This document shows positions 1 through 9,430 of a stretch of DNA of 64,000 nucleotides, piece by piece; position 1 is the first letter of the stretch, and every line of letters starts with the position of its first letter. The DNA lies in assembly GCF_018362775.1 (NCBI RefSeq), contig NZ_JAGYXY010000003.1, positions 592,846-656,845 on the forward strand, written 5' to 3'. This stretch comes from Alistipes montrealensis. GTDB taxonomy: Bacteria > Bacteroidota > Bacteroidia > Bacteroidales > Rikenellaceae. The notes below the pieces were generated by a model. It saw only the letters and a program-made list of their open reading frames with translations, was not told where the DNA came from and made no database searches. Both the position numbers and the translations under genes were made by a program.

Positions 1-1
1 G

Positions 2-718
2 CAAAAGAATAAATTAATATCTGTTAAATTGAAAAGAAAATATCCTTTGAATGCAAATAAGTTAAGTTGGGCAGAATCCCTCGTTGGAATGAAACTAGAA
101 GGTTCAAACCGTCCCGATTTCAAAGATGCAGAAACTATCGATTCTATAATTGCCCCTTTGTATGAACCCTTTTACGAATTAAAAAATTCAACAAGGAAAA
201 AGTATCGTTATTGGAGAGTTAAAACCGACAAAAATACAAATGAAATTGCAGAACTATCCTTCTACAATCAAAATGATACGGTATATGGAACTCCAATATC
301 AGCACTTATTAACTTATATTCAAAAGCTTATATAAAAACCGTTTTAAAAAAACAGGATTCGGATATGATTATGATAACAGGGAAAAGTCCAATAGGCCCG
401 GCATTTGATGGGAATCAGCTCACATATATGAGAAATTGCGACTGGATAGGAATGGATATGAAAAAATCTGTTCATATTACTCATGCTCGATGTTCTCCTC
501 GAAATGATGAGAATTATATCTATCCTGGCGATGAGTATGAATTATTTTATCAAGATTTAACCGGCTGGATTTCATTAGAAAAGAAACGGGCTACGAATTT
601 TTACATCACTTTTGATAATATACCGTCTGGAGCCTTATATCTTCTTAAAAATAACTCACGCGGAAAAGAAATTCGTCCATTCATATACGATGAAAATATA
701 GGGCCGATCTTTTTGTAA
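2..718 (+). CDS. Hypothetical protein, 5' end outside the window
   Basis: The reading frame is open from the window edge to TAA at 716-718. The first possible start inside the window is a TTG at 29, so the gene probably begins upstream and only about 238 C-terminal residues are seen. No signal peptide or membrane segment is visible in this part. The end is rich in aromatic and charged residues, with a short motif SRGKEIRPF near the C-terminus. I do not recognise the family. It is AT-rich, like the toxin/immunity genes at the other end of the window, and it is one of the few plus-strand genes. It could be accessory cargo of the element that carries pcfJ, but nothing in the sequence fixes its role. 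Confidence 0.6.
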   Translation, partial: QKNKLISVKLKRKYPLNANKLSWAESLVGMKLEGSNRPDFKDAETIDSIIAPLYEPFYELKNSTRKKYRYWRVKTDKNTNEIAELSFYNQNDTVYGTPISALINLYSKAYIKTVLKKQDSDMIMITGKSPIGPAFDGNQLTYMRNCDWIGMDMKKSVHITHARCSPRNDENYIYPGDEYELFYQDLTGWISLEKKRATNFYITFDNIPSGALYLLKNNSRGKEIRPFIYDENIGPIFL

Positions 719-914
719 TATTAATATACCAACGGCCTGAATTCTTCATTTGGCATAAAAACTCAGCAACTCATATTGTGCAATTTTTCAGAAATCTGAT
801 AATCAATTACGATAGCAATGGTATTAAAATAGAATATTATCCCAATTCGAAATTGTTGTTTGTTCCTTCAGCGTATTGCGAGGGAGAGGCAAAAACCACC
901 AGGCAGGCGTAGCT

Positions 915-1170
915 GACAAATATTTCCGAACCGGGCTCCGGGCGTCCGGACCTGGAACTAGGCCGACGATCCTTGCCGCTGTCGCCGGGATTTCGGCTAA
1001 CTTCGCATCCTTGTTGTGAGTGAGTAATACCGCTCTTCCCCGGACGGCGAGGACGCTTGCCGGACGAAGCCACCCGCGAGCGGTGATCCGGCGGCCAGGT
1101 CGCCGGGGCCTGCGCGAGTTCAGGGAGGGGGCCGTGCAGTAGGATCATAGATCCGCACGGCGATATGGCC
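915..1170. repeat. GC-rich dispersed repeat, copy 1
   Basis: This ~255-bp GC-rich segment matches 27415-27670 in the same orientation. The best-preserved core, about 970-1040, contains TTGTGAGTGAGTAATACCGC, followed by a colinear CCCCGGACG stretch and a shared block around GCGCGAGTTCAGGG. Base changes and small indels separate the copies. The segment lies just downstream of the pcfJ terminator, and copy 2 lies just upstream of pcfK, so the two copies bracket the pcf genes. Both strands have open frames here, but these look like a by-product of high GC. It may be a structured RNA, a recombination site or part of the element's transfer/replication control. The rest of 719-1190 shows no convincing gene. 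Confidence 0.75.
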
Positions 1171-1190
1171 GGGGCCGTTGTGAGCCGTAT

Positions 1191-1228
1191 GCAAAGAAAA
1201 GGCCCTCGGAGCAATAACTCCGAGGGCC
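1191..1228 (-). terminator. Rho-independent terminator of pcfJ
   Basis: On the minus strand a perfect 11-bp stem (GGCCCTCGGAG / CTCCGAGGGCC) with a 6-nt loop is followed by a T-rich run. It starts about 30 bp after the pcfJ stop, where transcription of the pcfK-pcfJ unit would end. Confidence 0.85.
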
Positions 1229-1258
1229 TAATGTTGAATAGTGAAGGGAAGAAGATCA

Positions 1259-2422
1259 TCATGCACTCATACATCGGCGGATCTGGTCCATGTTTCGTTC
1301 CACCAGGTCAATGATCCTGTCATGGTATTTCGTCAATTTATTGCAGACTCCACGACTTTGCACGACCTGGAAGGTCTCCAGTGAGACCTCGACGGTCTCG
1401 ATGTGCTCCTCGCCGATTTGCGCGGTAAGGATCAGTGAATGGGGCCGCGAATAGTAGTCGTTAGTGAAAACGCAATGGTGCATCAGCACTCCTTCCTGCA
1501 GATGCTCTGCGACGCTCTCGAGGACCCGTACCCGGATCGTACCATCCGCGAAGCTGATGCCGAAAAACCGGGATTTCAACTCCCGGAACTTTTCTTCAGC
1601 CTCCTGGGCCTGCTGCATCTTGCGCTGCAGCTCCTCTTTCTCCAGCCGTTCGTGCTTCTTACGCATCAGGCGGTCATGCTCTGCCTTGAGGTCCGCCGGG
1701 CAGACATACTGGACACTTAATACGTCTTTGTTGAAATACCGCAACAAGTCGATGTAGTCGCACCACATCGATGCATCCGGAATCATATAGCCCTGACGCA
1801 TGCAAATCCGGATCGACGGCCAGTATCTCACATCGGAACATACATGACTCCGAATCTCGTGGGCCAACATCGGATACTGACCGTCCTTAAGTAAAGTCCC
1901 GGCCCGGCAGTTACCCAAGAGTGTCAGGAACAGGCGCAGCGGCGAAATCCCGTGCAGATCGCCACGGAACCCGTTACGCCTGAGCGCCGGGATAATCCAT
2001 TTTCGGGGATAGATAAACCCCGGATTGATGTCGTAGCACATCTTATAGGGCCGAACCTCGAAATCGCTGCTCCAGCACCAACTATCCTGATACGTCGAGA
2101 ACATAGGCCGCAGCCGGGCAATGGATACCACCTTACCGTCCGGCGTGATCCATAGCTGGACAACCTCTCGGCAATCATACCAGGCTTCGCGGCCAACATG
2201 CCGGATAACGTATATGTCAAAGAAGTGGATTACCTGACAGCCTCCGCTGGTTGTCAGGATGCAGTAATAGGCTTCGTCCCGCTTAAACCGGCGTTTTCGG
2301 GTCTCGATGATCTCGATCTTTTGACCGCAATGCGGGCAGACATAAGGGCCAGGCTTGAGAGCCTTGTCAAACCATTCGTAGCCGCACTCAAGGCAAGACG
2401 CCGTACCGGTTATCGTGTGGGA
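1259..2422 (-). pseudogene. pcfJ: PcfJ-like protein, C-terminal part (gene split)
   Basis: This frame encodes about 387 residues of a PcfJ-type protein, a family found with PcfK in conjugative plasmids and integrative elements of Bacteroidales and Firmicutes. The zinc-ribbon pair is visible near the start (CLECG, then CPHCG about 20 residues later), then the conserved body with MWCDYIDLL and a coiled stretch rich in Lys/Glu, and the ending HHCVFTNDYY ... CNKLTKYHDRI typical of the family. An in-frame TAA at 2423-2425 stands just upstream of the first homologous residues and there is no start before the zinc ribbon, so the N-terminal part is missing. The missing piece is found at 26700-26843 in the same orientation beyond the polysaccharide locus. 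The family's molecular role is not well established; context suggests conjugation or element maintenance. Confidence 0.85.
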
Positions 2423-2545
2423 TTAAATTTTTGTAACGACTCTATAAATTAGGATGTTACATCTTTGCATAAGAGAATAGGTAACGAGATAGCAACGGTT
2501 TATTTTCAACATCTTGCGCCCAAATACCGCAGTTCAAATAACCAA

Positions 2546-2830
2546 TTACCTTATTAGTAAAAAATACGGATTTGACACCTGCAAAGCCTCGTCATTCGTA
2601 TACGTAAGCACGCAAACGCTTCCGCGAAGTTCGGTGGATAGAATATCTTTCACCAGCGGCTCAATAAGATTTTCACTCTTATAACGGATCACTTTAATTT
2701 TTCCGTTATCAGTCTGTTGGGCGATAATCGGATTTTCTTTCAGTCGATGACGAATGCGTGTAACGAATTGATTCGTGAAATCGACGAGGTTGCTTTTGCT
2801 GCGAAAATTCTCAACCAGTTCGTATTTCAT
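2546..2830 (-). pseudogene. RecQ/UvrD-type helicase fragment
   Basis: About 90 residues resemble the UvrD-like C-terminal part of the large RecQ-family helicases of Bacteroidales: YELVENFRSKSNLVDFTNQF near the start and a VLTYTNDEA motif near the end. A stop codon lies immediately upstream of the first ATG and homology breaks off after EALQ, so the fragment is truncated at both ends. It sits between the sulfatase at the end of the polysaccharide locus and the broken end of pcfJ. I read it as debris carried in with the inserted segment. The flanks 2423-2545 and 2831-2911 hold no gene that I can support. Confidence 0.55.
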
Positions 2831-2911
2831 GGCTCCCTATTCCCGAATAAGCCTTTTGAAATATCGGGGGCTCGCATGCCGGAATTCATAAATACAATCA
2901 TGGTGTAACGA

Positions 2912-4771
2912 TTACCTCTTATCTTTTGGAGGAAATAAGACAAGAGTCCCATCTTTCAGTTTACGCCATGTTCCGGTTTGTTCAAGTTGCTTTCTTAATT
3001 GCTCAAACACCGTACGAGCCTTACGAAGTTCATTTTCTGCCTTTTCAAGCGACTCCTCTGATCCGCCTTGTCGTTTGATCTTTCCAACGGCATCTCTGGC
3101 AACCTTGCGAGCCTTATTCTTTGCGGTAAGCTCAGCCGGGAAAAATGCTTCTTGAATAACATGCGGTTTCACGTAAGTCTTTTCGGCCCATTCCAACCAT
3201 TTTTCCTGTAAATCATAAAGTATCTGCGGATATTTCGCCGAAAGGTCATTCCGCTCGGAACGGTCGGCTTCAATGTCATACAACTCCCAATACAGGCCGT
3301 CAATATCCTTTACAGCCTTCCATTGTTTCCAACGCACATAACAATTGCTCTCATGTTCGCCGTAGATATATTCGTGAATCTCTGCTTTAGGGTCATAGAC
3401 AGTGGGTATCATGCTCTTGCCGACCATAGGCTGTATCCGATTACCCGAATGGAATGTCTGCGGGTATGTCGCTCCGGACACATCAACCAATGTGGCCATA
3501 ATGTCGGGCAGGAAACAGGTGTTGCGGCGGATTTCTCCATTGTATTCACTCAGTTTCTCCGGCCACGACATGATAAATGCCGTCGATATTCCGCCTTCGT
3601 ATGCGCGCACCTTATATTTGCGGAATGGCGTATTGCTCACCTGAGCCCATGGCTTACCATAGGATATCACACCCGATTTTTCGGGATTATTGATTTGGCC
3701 GAAGGCTCCGCCACCACTCTCAGAGTAATTCTCGGCACAAGCACCGTTGTCCGTAAAGAATATGATTAGGGTATTATCTAATTTCCCGCTTTTTTCGAGG
3801 TAGCTGATGAGTTTGCCGACATTCTGATCCACACAACTGATCTGGGCGCCATAGACAGCCATGCGGTAGGCGCTCTCCTTGCGCTGCCGGGCGGTCAGTT
3901 CTGCCCATGAGCGGTTTTCCCACTCGGCAAGTCCCCAATTCTTATCGATGATGCCAAGTTTTACCATTTTGTCATAACGGGCCTGACGTATGGCTTCCCA
4001 GCCGACATCGTATTTGCCGACAAATTTGTCGATATCCGATTGTTTGGCATGAAGCGGCCAATGCGGAGCATTGTAGGCAAGGTAGAGGAAGAAAGGGTTG
4101 TCGTCCTCGCGGCTATCGATAAACTCCAGGGCTTTGTCAGTAAAAGCGTCGGTCGTGTAGTATTCGCTCTCGGGCGGTGGGAGCTGCTCGTTGTCGAGTG
4201 TCAGTCCGCGCTCTCCCGAAGGACGGAAATAACTCGTAGCGCCGGCCAGAATTCCATAAAAACGGTCAAATCCGCGTTGCAAAGGCCACTTTTCCTGCCC
4301 GATAAGGCCAACATGCCATTTGCCCGTCATATAGGTGTGATAACCTTCGGTTTTAAGCACCTCGGCAAAGGTCACGCAGTCGCGGTTCAGAGCGCCGCGG
4401 TATCCGTAGACGCCGTGGTCCATCTTCGACTTCTCACGGTTCATATCCTCACCATCTTCGGACATGCCGCCGATACCGGCCTGATGCGAATAGAGTCCTG
4501 TCAACAGGCTTGCTCTCGACGGACACGAGCGCCCCGTGTTGTAAAAATTCGTATAGCGCACACCTCGCTCGGCAAGACGGTCGATATTGGGCGTGGGAAT
4601 CTCACTGCCGAAACAACCGATGTCGGAATAGCCCATATCATCAAGCATGATGACGATGATATTGGGCTTCCCGTTCGTTTGGGCGCTCTTCGCTGCCGCG
4701 GCTCCCAAAGGGAGAGTCACGGAAGAGAAGAGCGCCGCTCCCATCAGCATACGATTTTCTTTCGTAATCAT
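2912..4771 (-). CDS. Sulfatase, cysteine-type (formylglycine-dependent), S1 family
   Basis: A 619-residue secreted sulfatase that hydrolyses a sulfate ester on a glycan. A signal peptide (residues 1 to about 27, hydrophobic, ending near GAAAA) is followed by the metal-binding LDDMGYSD (Asp45/46) and the modification motif CPSRASLLTG, whose Cys83 would be converted to formylglycine. GKWHVG further on is a second family hallmark. The overall layout resembles arylsulfatases of subfamily S1_4, but that assignment is tentative. I chose the ATG at 4771; a longer frame would need a TTG at 4792 and would lose the clean signal peptide. The C-terminal ~100 residues are a Lys/Arg/Glu-rich helical extension. 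It is the last gene of the polysaccharide-utilisation operon, 21 bp after the GH2 gene. Confidence 0.9.
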   Translation of the reverse strand: MITKENRMLMGAALFSSVTLPLGAAAAKSAQTNGKPNIIVIMLDDMGYSDIGCFGSEIPTPNIDRLAERGVRYTNFYNTGRSCPSRASLLTGLYSHQAGIGGMSEDGEDMNREKSKMDHGVYGYRGALNRDCVTFAEVLKTEGYHTYMTGKWHVGLIGQEKWPLQRGFDRFYGILAGATSYFRPSGERGLTLDNEQLPPPESEYYTTDAFTDKALEFIDSREDDNPFFLYLAYNAPHWPLHAKQSDIDKFVGKYDVGWEAIRQARYDKMVKLGIIDKNWGLAEWENRSWAELTARQRKESAYRMAVYGAQISCVDQNVGKLISYLEKSGKLDNTLIIFFTDNGACAENYSESGGGAFGQINNPEKSGVISYGKPWAQVSNTPFRKYKVRAYEGGISTAFIMSWPEKLSEYNGEIRRNTCFLPDIMATLVDVSGATYPQTFHSGNRIQPMVGKSMIPTVYDPKAEIHEYIYGEHESNCYVRWKQWKAVKDIDGLYWELYDIEADRSERNDLSAKYPQILYDLQEKWLEWAEKTYVKPHVIQEAFFPAELTAKNKARKVARDAVGKIKRQGGSEESLEKAENELRKARTVFEQLRKQLEQTGTWRKLKDGTLVLFPPKDKR

Positions 4772-4792
4772 AGCTTTTTCAAGCGTATGCAA

Positions 4793-7030
4793 TTAATAGG
4801 CGCAAAGACAGAAGTCGAATTCGCCCTCTCTGTTAGGACCGCTACCGGTCTGGACCTCGATGACATTCTCACCCACAACAAGATGTTTGATGTGGTTGCT
4901 CAGATTGAAATGATTCAACTTGCTTGACCCCTTGTCATAGTTAATCCGTTCATAAGAACCCACCTCAACACCGTTAATCCATACGGTAAGGTGTCCCAAA
5001 CCGCCGATAAACAACGATAGCACCTGCGGCATCTTCTCCACTTTGAAGGTTGACTTTGCCGTTATGGACGAATTGCGGTTCACGGGCAAAGGAAGTTCTC
5101 CGGGGACAAATTCAGTGGCACGGTCGCGGCGTGTGGGCGAATAGGCGGTCTTTGCCGTACCTACTCTCGAATCGGGAGTAAGCATAACAGGCTGTGCGGG
5201 TTGCAAGGAGTAGAGCTTGTTATGAAGGTTCTTTGCCTTTTCGACAGGAAGCTTGATGACTTCGCGGTCGTAGGTAATCATACCGTTGACCTCGCCCTCG
5301 ACATCGGTAGTCTGCGTATATATGGCACCGCTCAACCCCTTCAGGACAAGGGGCTCAAGGTCGAAAATCAATTTGGCGTAGTCACGTGCCAAATCATCCT
5401 GTCCGTTCATGTTAGCATAACCCCAGTTCTGCATTTTCGGGTTCCACAGGTGACCCTCGACAGGAAGTCCCAAACCTCCGAACTCACCAATCACCTGTAC
5501 TCGGTTGCCGATCTTCTCACGCGCGCACATTGCCACGTTGGGATAGTTGTGTATGTCGTACATAGGACCTGCATTGCGGTCTACCCATCCGCTAACACCA
5601 TTTACAAGACGGCTCTTGTCGTAGTCTACAACCATGTCGACAACTCCCTTGGTGTTGTACTGCCCCCAGCCCTCGTTAAAGACACCCCAGCAGATGATAC
5701 TGGGGAAAAAGCGAAGCCCGTCAATCATTGCCTTTAGCTCTGTCTCCCACTGTTTGGCACTCTTGGCCGGGCGATTCCAGTCGGTTTCACGACCTTGACG
5801 GACATGGGCTTCCGGCTTTTCCGAAAGGCGGAAGCCCGAAGGCATATCCTGCCAGATAAGCAGACCCAACTTGTCGGCGTGGTAGTAGTAGAGCGCGGGC
5901 TCGACCTTGATATGTTTGCGCAGCGTGTTATATCCGAGCAATTTGAGTACCTCCATGTCATACTTCATGGCATCGACAGAAGGTGGCGTGCAGAGTCCGT
6001 CAGGCCACCATCCCTGGTCGAGTGTACCCATCTGAAAGAGGAACTCGTTGTTCAGATACATGCGATTGGTGCCGAACTCGTCCTCTTGTGCAGCAATCTT
6101 GCGCATGGCAAAATAAGAGGAGACCTTGTCCGTCTGCTTGCCTCCCGAGGTGAGTGTCATGTCGAAAGTATAGAGGTTCGGATGAGAGGGACTCCACAGC
6201 TGCATGTCCGAGATGGAGAAAACCAGCTCCTCATCTGCAGCAAACTCCTTGTTTGCCACGGCCTTGCCTGCAGGGTCATAGATGTTGACAGCCACTTTGT
6301 CGCCGGTCGTTGTGCCGATAAAAGTTGTTTTAAGAGTTATGCTCTTGTTGTCGATATCGGCCAGGGGAACAATCTTCTCGATACGGCTGTTTGAAACGGG
6401 TTCGAGCCATACGGTCTGCCAGATACCCGAAATCGGCGTGTACCATATACGGCCGGTCTTTATCTGTTGTTTGCCGCGAGCCTGATCGCCCTCTTCGGTG
6501 GGGTCGATTACGGCAACGACTATTTTCTGTTTCGCTCCCCTCTTCAGGAATGGCGTGATGTCGAAACTGAATGAATCGTATCCGCCTTTATGGCTACCCA
6601 CAAGACGGTCGTTCACCCAAACGGTTGCCTGATAATCGACCGCACCAAAATGAAGGATTATGTTTTTATCTTTCCATGACGCATCGATAGAGAATTCGGT
6701 ACAATACCACAATTTATCGGTGGGATTGAAGCGTTTGCCGACACCCGACAGAGCCGATTCAATCGCAAATGGCACCAGAATATGACCATCCCAGTAAGAC
6801 GGAGTTTTCTTGACGAATTCATCCGTTACTGCATAATCCCACAGACCGTTGAGATTTTGCCACTGTTCGCGTACCAGCTGAGGACGCGGATATTCTTGCC
6901 ACACGTTTTCGGGTGTCACTGACTTTCCCCAGCGAGTCATCAGCCGATTCCCGGCAGGAGCCCAATCATCGGCAGAAACAGTCGAAAAGGCAAAACACAA
7001 AATGGCTGATATTAAAAGAATCTTCTTCAT
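4793..7030 (-). CDS. Glycoside hydrolase family 2 enzyme
   Basis: A 745-residue secreted GH2 enzyme (Sec signal about residues 1-20). Domains in order: jelly-roll sugar-binding domain (about 50-210), immunoglobulin-like domain (about 210-310), TIM barrel (about 315-600) with the acid/base in FNEGWGQ (Glu453) and the nucleophile in GEFGG (Glu516), then a further beta-rich domain (about 640-745). GH2 members include beta-galactosidases, beta-glucuronidases and beta-mannosidases; the sequence alone does not tell me which. In this locus, beside a GH92 mannosidase and sulfatases, a sulfated host-type glycan is plausible. The gene lies 51 bp downstream of GH92 and directly before the Cys-type sulfatase, in the same operon. 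Confidence 0.9.
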   Translation of the reverse strand: MKKILLISAILCFAFSTVSADDWAPAGNRLMTRWGKSVTPENVWQEYPRPQLVREQWQNLNGLWDYAVTDEFVKKTPSYWDGHILVPFAIESALSGVGKRFNPTDKLWYCTEFSIDASWKDKNIILHFGAVDYQATVWVNDRLVGSHKGGYDSFSFDITPFLKRGAKQKIVVAVIDPTEEGDQARGKQQIKTGRIWYTPISGIWQTVWLEPVSNSRIEKIVPLADIDNKSITLKTTFIGTTTGDKVAVNIYDPAGKAVANKEFAADEELVFSISDMQLWSPSHPNLYTFDMTLTSGGKQTDKVSSYFAMRKIAAQEDEFGTNRMYLNNEFLFQMGTLDQGWWPDGLCTPPSVDAMKYDMEVLKLLGYNTLRKHIKVEPALYYYHADKLGLLIWQDMPSGFRLSEKPEAHVRQGRETDWNRPAKSAKQWETELKAMIDGLRFFPSIICWGVFNEGWGQYNTKGVVDMVVDYDKSRLVNGVSGWVDRNAGPMYDIHNYPNVAMCAREKIGNRVQVIGEFGGLGLPVEGHLWNPKMQNWGYANMNGQDDLARDYAKLIFDLEPLVLKGLSGAIYTQTTDVEGEVNGMITYDREVIKLPVEKAKNLHNKLYSLQPAQPVMLTPDSRVGTAKTAYSPTRRDRATEFVPGELPLPVNRNSSITAKSTFKVEKMPQVLSLFIGGLGHLTVWINGVEVGSYERINYDKGSSKLNHFNLSNHIKHLVVGENVIEVQTGSGPNREGEFDFCLCAY

Positions 7031-7081
7031 TGTTTTAAGGTATTTATGTTTAATGTGTCAGGCGACTTATGTATGAAATCA

Positions 7082-9430
7082 CTATTTATCCACGCCCCAC
7101 TCTTCATTCGGTGTCTCACCCATAAAGAGTTCCAGTGTTGCGCCTGCCGCAATGTCTGAAAAGTCGAGGTAGCACTTTTTGTATTCCACTCCATTAAGCA
7201 TGGCCTTTTGTATGTATATGTTTTCGGGGCTGTTGTCATATGCTATAACGGTAAACTTTTCACCCGAAGCATATCGGTTGTCGAGCGAAAACTCCACCCT
7301 GTCGAACACGGGACTGGTGATTTCCATACGCGTATCACCCGGACACCATGGGTGTATTCCCGATGCCGCCAGGACATACCATGCCGACATCTGTCCGGCA
7401 TCCTCGTTGCCTACGATACCGGTTGCGACATCGTTCAAATAGGCATTCCGGCATATCACGCGACTCCATTTCTGTGTATTCCATGGCTCCCCCAAGAGGT
7501 TGAAGAGGAATGGGACGGCGTGTACAGGTTCGTTGGCGTGATTGTAATAGTCGTTCCATCTAAAGTCCGGCGGTGTCTTTTCAAAGAACTCGGTCAGATG
7601 CGCCAAAGTCCTCTCTCGTCCACCCATAAGTTGCTTCAATCCCTCCAGATCGTGTGGAACAAACCACCCTTGCTGATACGGAGTGCTTTCTATACACCCG
7701 TACCACTCTTCAGTGATTCCTTTTTCCGGCCACGGTTCCCACGAACCGTCTGCCTTGCGCGGTCTGAACCACCCCTTTTCGGTATCAAAAAGGTTTCTGT
7801 AAGCCAGACTCTTTTCGGCGAAGAGGACAGCATCGTCCTCTTTACCCAAAGCGGCAGCCAAACGTGAAATACACCAGTCGGTATAGGCATATTCAAATGT
7901 CATTGACATACTGCGGCGAGGAGGTGCTGCGGTGTAACCCAGCGAATCGTTGCCGAAGAGTGCCGATGTTTTGACGGCATAGCGATATGCCTTTTCAACA
8001 TCAAATGTGCGTATTCCCTTTACCCAGGAGTCGGCCAGTAGCGAGAGAGCCGGATTGCCTATCATACAACCTGAATAGGAATTGGCTATTTCCCAACGCT
8101 CGAAGTATTCGCGGCCACTCTGTTCAGCCATTGTAACAAGCGAGTTGATCTGGTCACTGACAAGTTCGGGATTGATAATGGTCTGCAGCGGGAATTGACT
8201 GCGGAAAACATCCCACCCGCTGAAAATAGTTCGCTTTGTGAATGTCGCATCCTTGGGATATATCTTCAAATCTCCTCCGATATATCGTCCGTCAACGTCG
8301 GTATAGATTCTCGGATCGATCATCGTACGATAGAGGGCGGTGTAGAAAATCACCTTCTCGTCGTGAGTACCCCCCGATATCTTTATCCGGCTGAGTTCCT
8401 TGTTCCACAACTCATGCGCTGATGCTTTCACACACTCGAAATCGAGATCGGCAATCTCGGCGTTAAAGTTTTTCTCGGCACCCTCGGCATCGACATAGGA
8501 GATACCCACCTTCAGATCAACCTCCTCGCCTTCGGTAGTTGAAAACTCGGTGTAAAAGCCCAGATGCTTGCCTTGAATCTCATCGACACCGGTAATCCGC
8601 GGAGCTTGTGAAACGCGCGTAAGATAGGGAATACTTACCACTTTATTACGCTTACGGCTCCAATTATCAGGAATTTCAGCACTCCAGAAGCCATACTTTT
8701 CGAGCGGCTTGCTGAAGCGTGCAAAGAAGTGGAGCGTATAGTTCACGCCGCCTTTTCCGTCACCCCATCCGCCACCTTCGGGCGTACATTTTATCCACCC
8801 TCGGATTGTATGGTCGTCGACCACCTTAACATACTGCTCGGTGGATGTTCCGCCGACACGGCGTGCCAGGTCGATCTGTATGCGCGAGCAGTCGTTTCCG
8901 GGGAAGGTGAATTTCAGCATACCGCAACGTGGTGTGGCTGTTGTCTCTACGCGAATATCGTAGTCGGTCAACTTCACACTGTAATATCCTGCTGTGGCCG
9001 TTTCGCTCTTTTTGTCATAGTGCGAACGGTAACCGCCGATCGAACCGTCCTCCTTGCCTGCTATGGTTTGGAGCTCGCCGGTTGTCGGCATCACCAGAAA
9101 ATTGCCCAAATCACCGAACCATCCCACGCCGCTCATCTGATTCACGGCAAAACCCTCGATGGTCTTGTGTTCATAGCTGTAACCCGGGCTGTTGTCGCCC
9201 CCGGTTATGGTGTTCGGGCTGACCTGCACCATGCCGTAGGGCGTTGTCGCCCCCGGAAATGTCTTGCCCATACCGTGATAGACACCCGCTGAACTGGTGC
9301 TGGTGCTCGCTCCGATAAAGGGGTTCACATAATCGGCCGGAGAGAGTGTCTCACTTTTCGCTCCACACGCCGAAAATGTCAATGCAGAGAGCAGCAAAGC
9401 CAATGTCTTAAAACATTTCATTTTATTCAT
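7082..9430 (-). CDS. GH92 alpha-mannosidase, lipoprotein
   Basis: A 782-residue lipoprotein with a type II signal (Cys22 after ALTFSA) and the GH92 layout: an N-terminal beta-sandwich (YVNPFIGAS, then GATTPYGMVQVSPNT) and a C-terminal (alpha/alpha)6 barrel with GNEDAGQMSAWYVLAASGI, a very typical GH92 segment. GH92 enzymes are calcium-dependent exo-alpha-mannosidases acting on N-glycan or other alpha-mannosides; linkage specificity cannot be read here. The signal peptide is almost the same as that of the unrelated preceding gene (9423-10445), and its start overlaps that gene's stop by 8 nt. That suggests the 5' end was copied by local duplication. The product probably sits on the cell surface or in the periplasm. 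Confidence 0.93.
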   Translation of the reverse strand: MNKMKCFKTLALLLSALTFSACGAKSETLSPADYVNPFIGASTSTSSAGVYHGMGKTFPGATTPYGMVQVSPNTITGGDNSPGYSYEHKTIEGFAVNQMSGVGWFGDLGNFLVMPTTGELQTIAGKEDGSIGGYRSHYDKKSETATAGYYSVKLTDYDIRVETTATPRCGMLKFTFPGNDCSRIQIDLARRVGGTSTEQYVKVVDDHTIRGWIKCTPEGGGWGDGKGGVNYTLHFFARFSKPLEKYGFWSAEIPDNWSRKRNKVVSIPYLTRVSQAPRITGVDEIQGKHLGFYTEFSTTEGEEVDLKVGISYVDAEGAEKNFNAEIADLDFECVKASAHELWNKELSRIKISGGTHDEKVIFYTALYRTMIDPRIYTDVDGRYIGGDLKIYPKDATFTKRTIFSGWDVFRSQFPLQTIINPELVSDQINSLVTMAEQSGREYFERWEIANSYSGCMIGNPALSLLADSWVKGIRTFDVEKAYRYAVKTSALFGNDSLGYTAAPPRRSMSMTFEYAYTDWCISRLAAALGKEDDAVLFAEKSLAYRNLFDTEKGWFRPRKADGSWEPWPEKGITEEWYGCIESTPYQQGWFVPHDLEGLKQLMGGRERTLAHLTEFFEKTPPDFRWNDYYNHANEPVHAVPFLFNLLGEPWNTQKWSRVICRNAYLNDVATGIVGNEDAGQMSAWYVLAASGIHPWCPGDTRMEITSPVFDRVEFSLDNRYASGEKFTVIAYDNSPENIYIQKAMLNGVEYKKCYLDFSDIAAGATLELFMGETPNEEWGVDK

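Noticed and set aside
837..1274. Minus-strand 145-residue open frame, and its counterpart at 27261-27686
   Set aside because: Both lie across the GC-rich repeat. A short peptide stretch (GITHSQ) looks shared, but indels between the copies and lack of codon-like substitution suggest frames open by base composition.
2428..2467. Plus-strand promoter-like TTTTTG and ACATCTTTG just inside the left end of the insertion
   Set aside because: Spacing between the two boxes is about 26 bp, too long for the Bacteroidetes -33/-7 pair, and no plus-strand gene follows.
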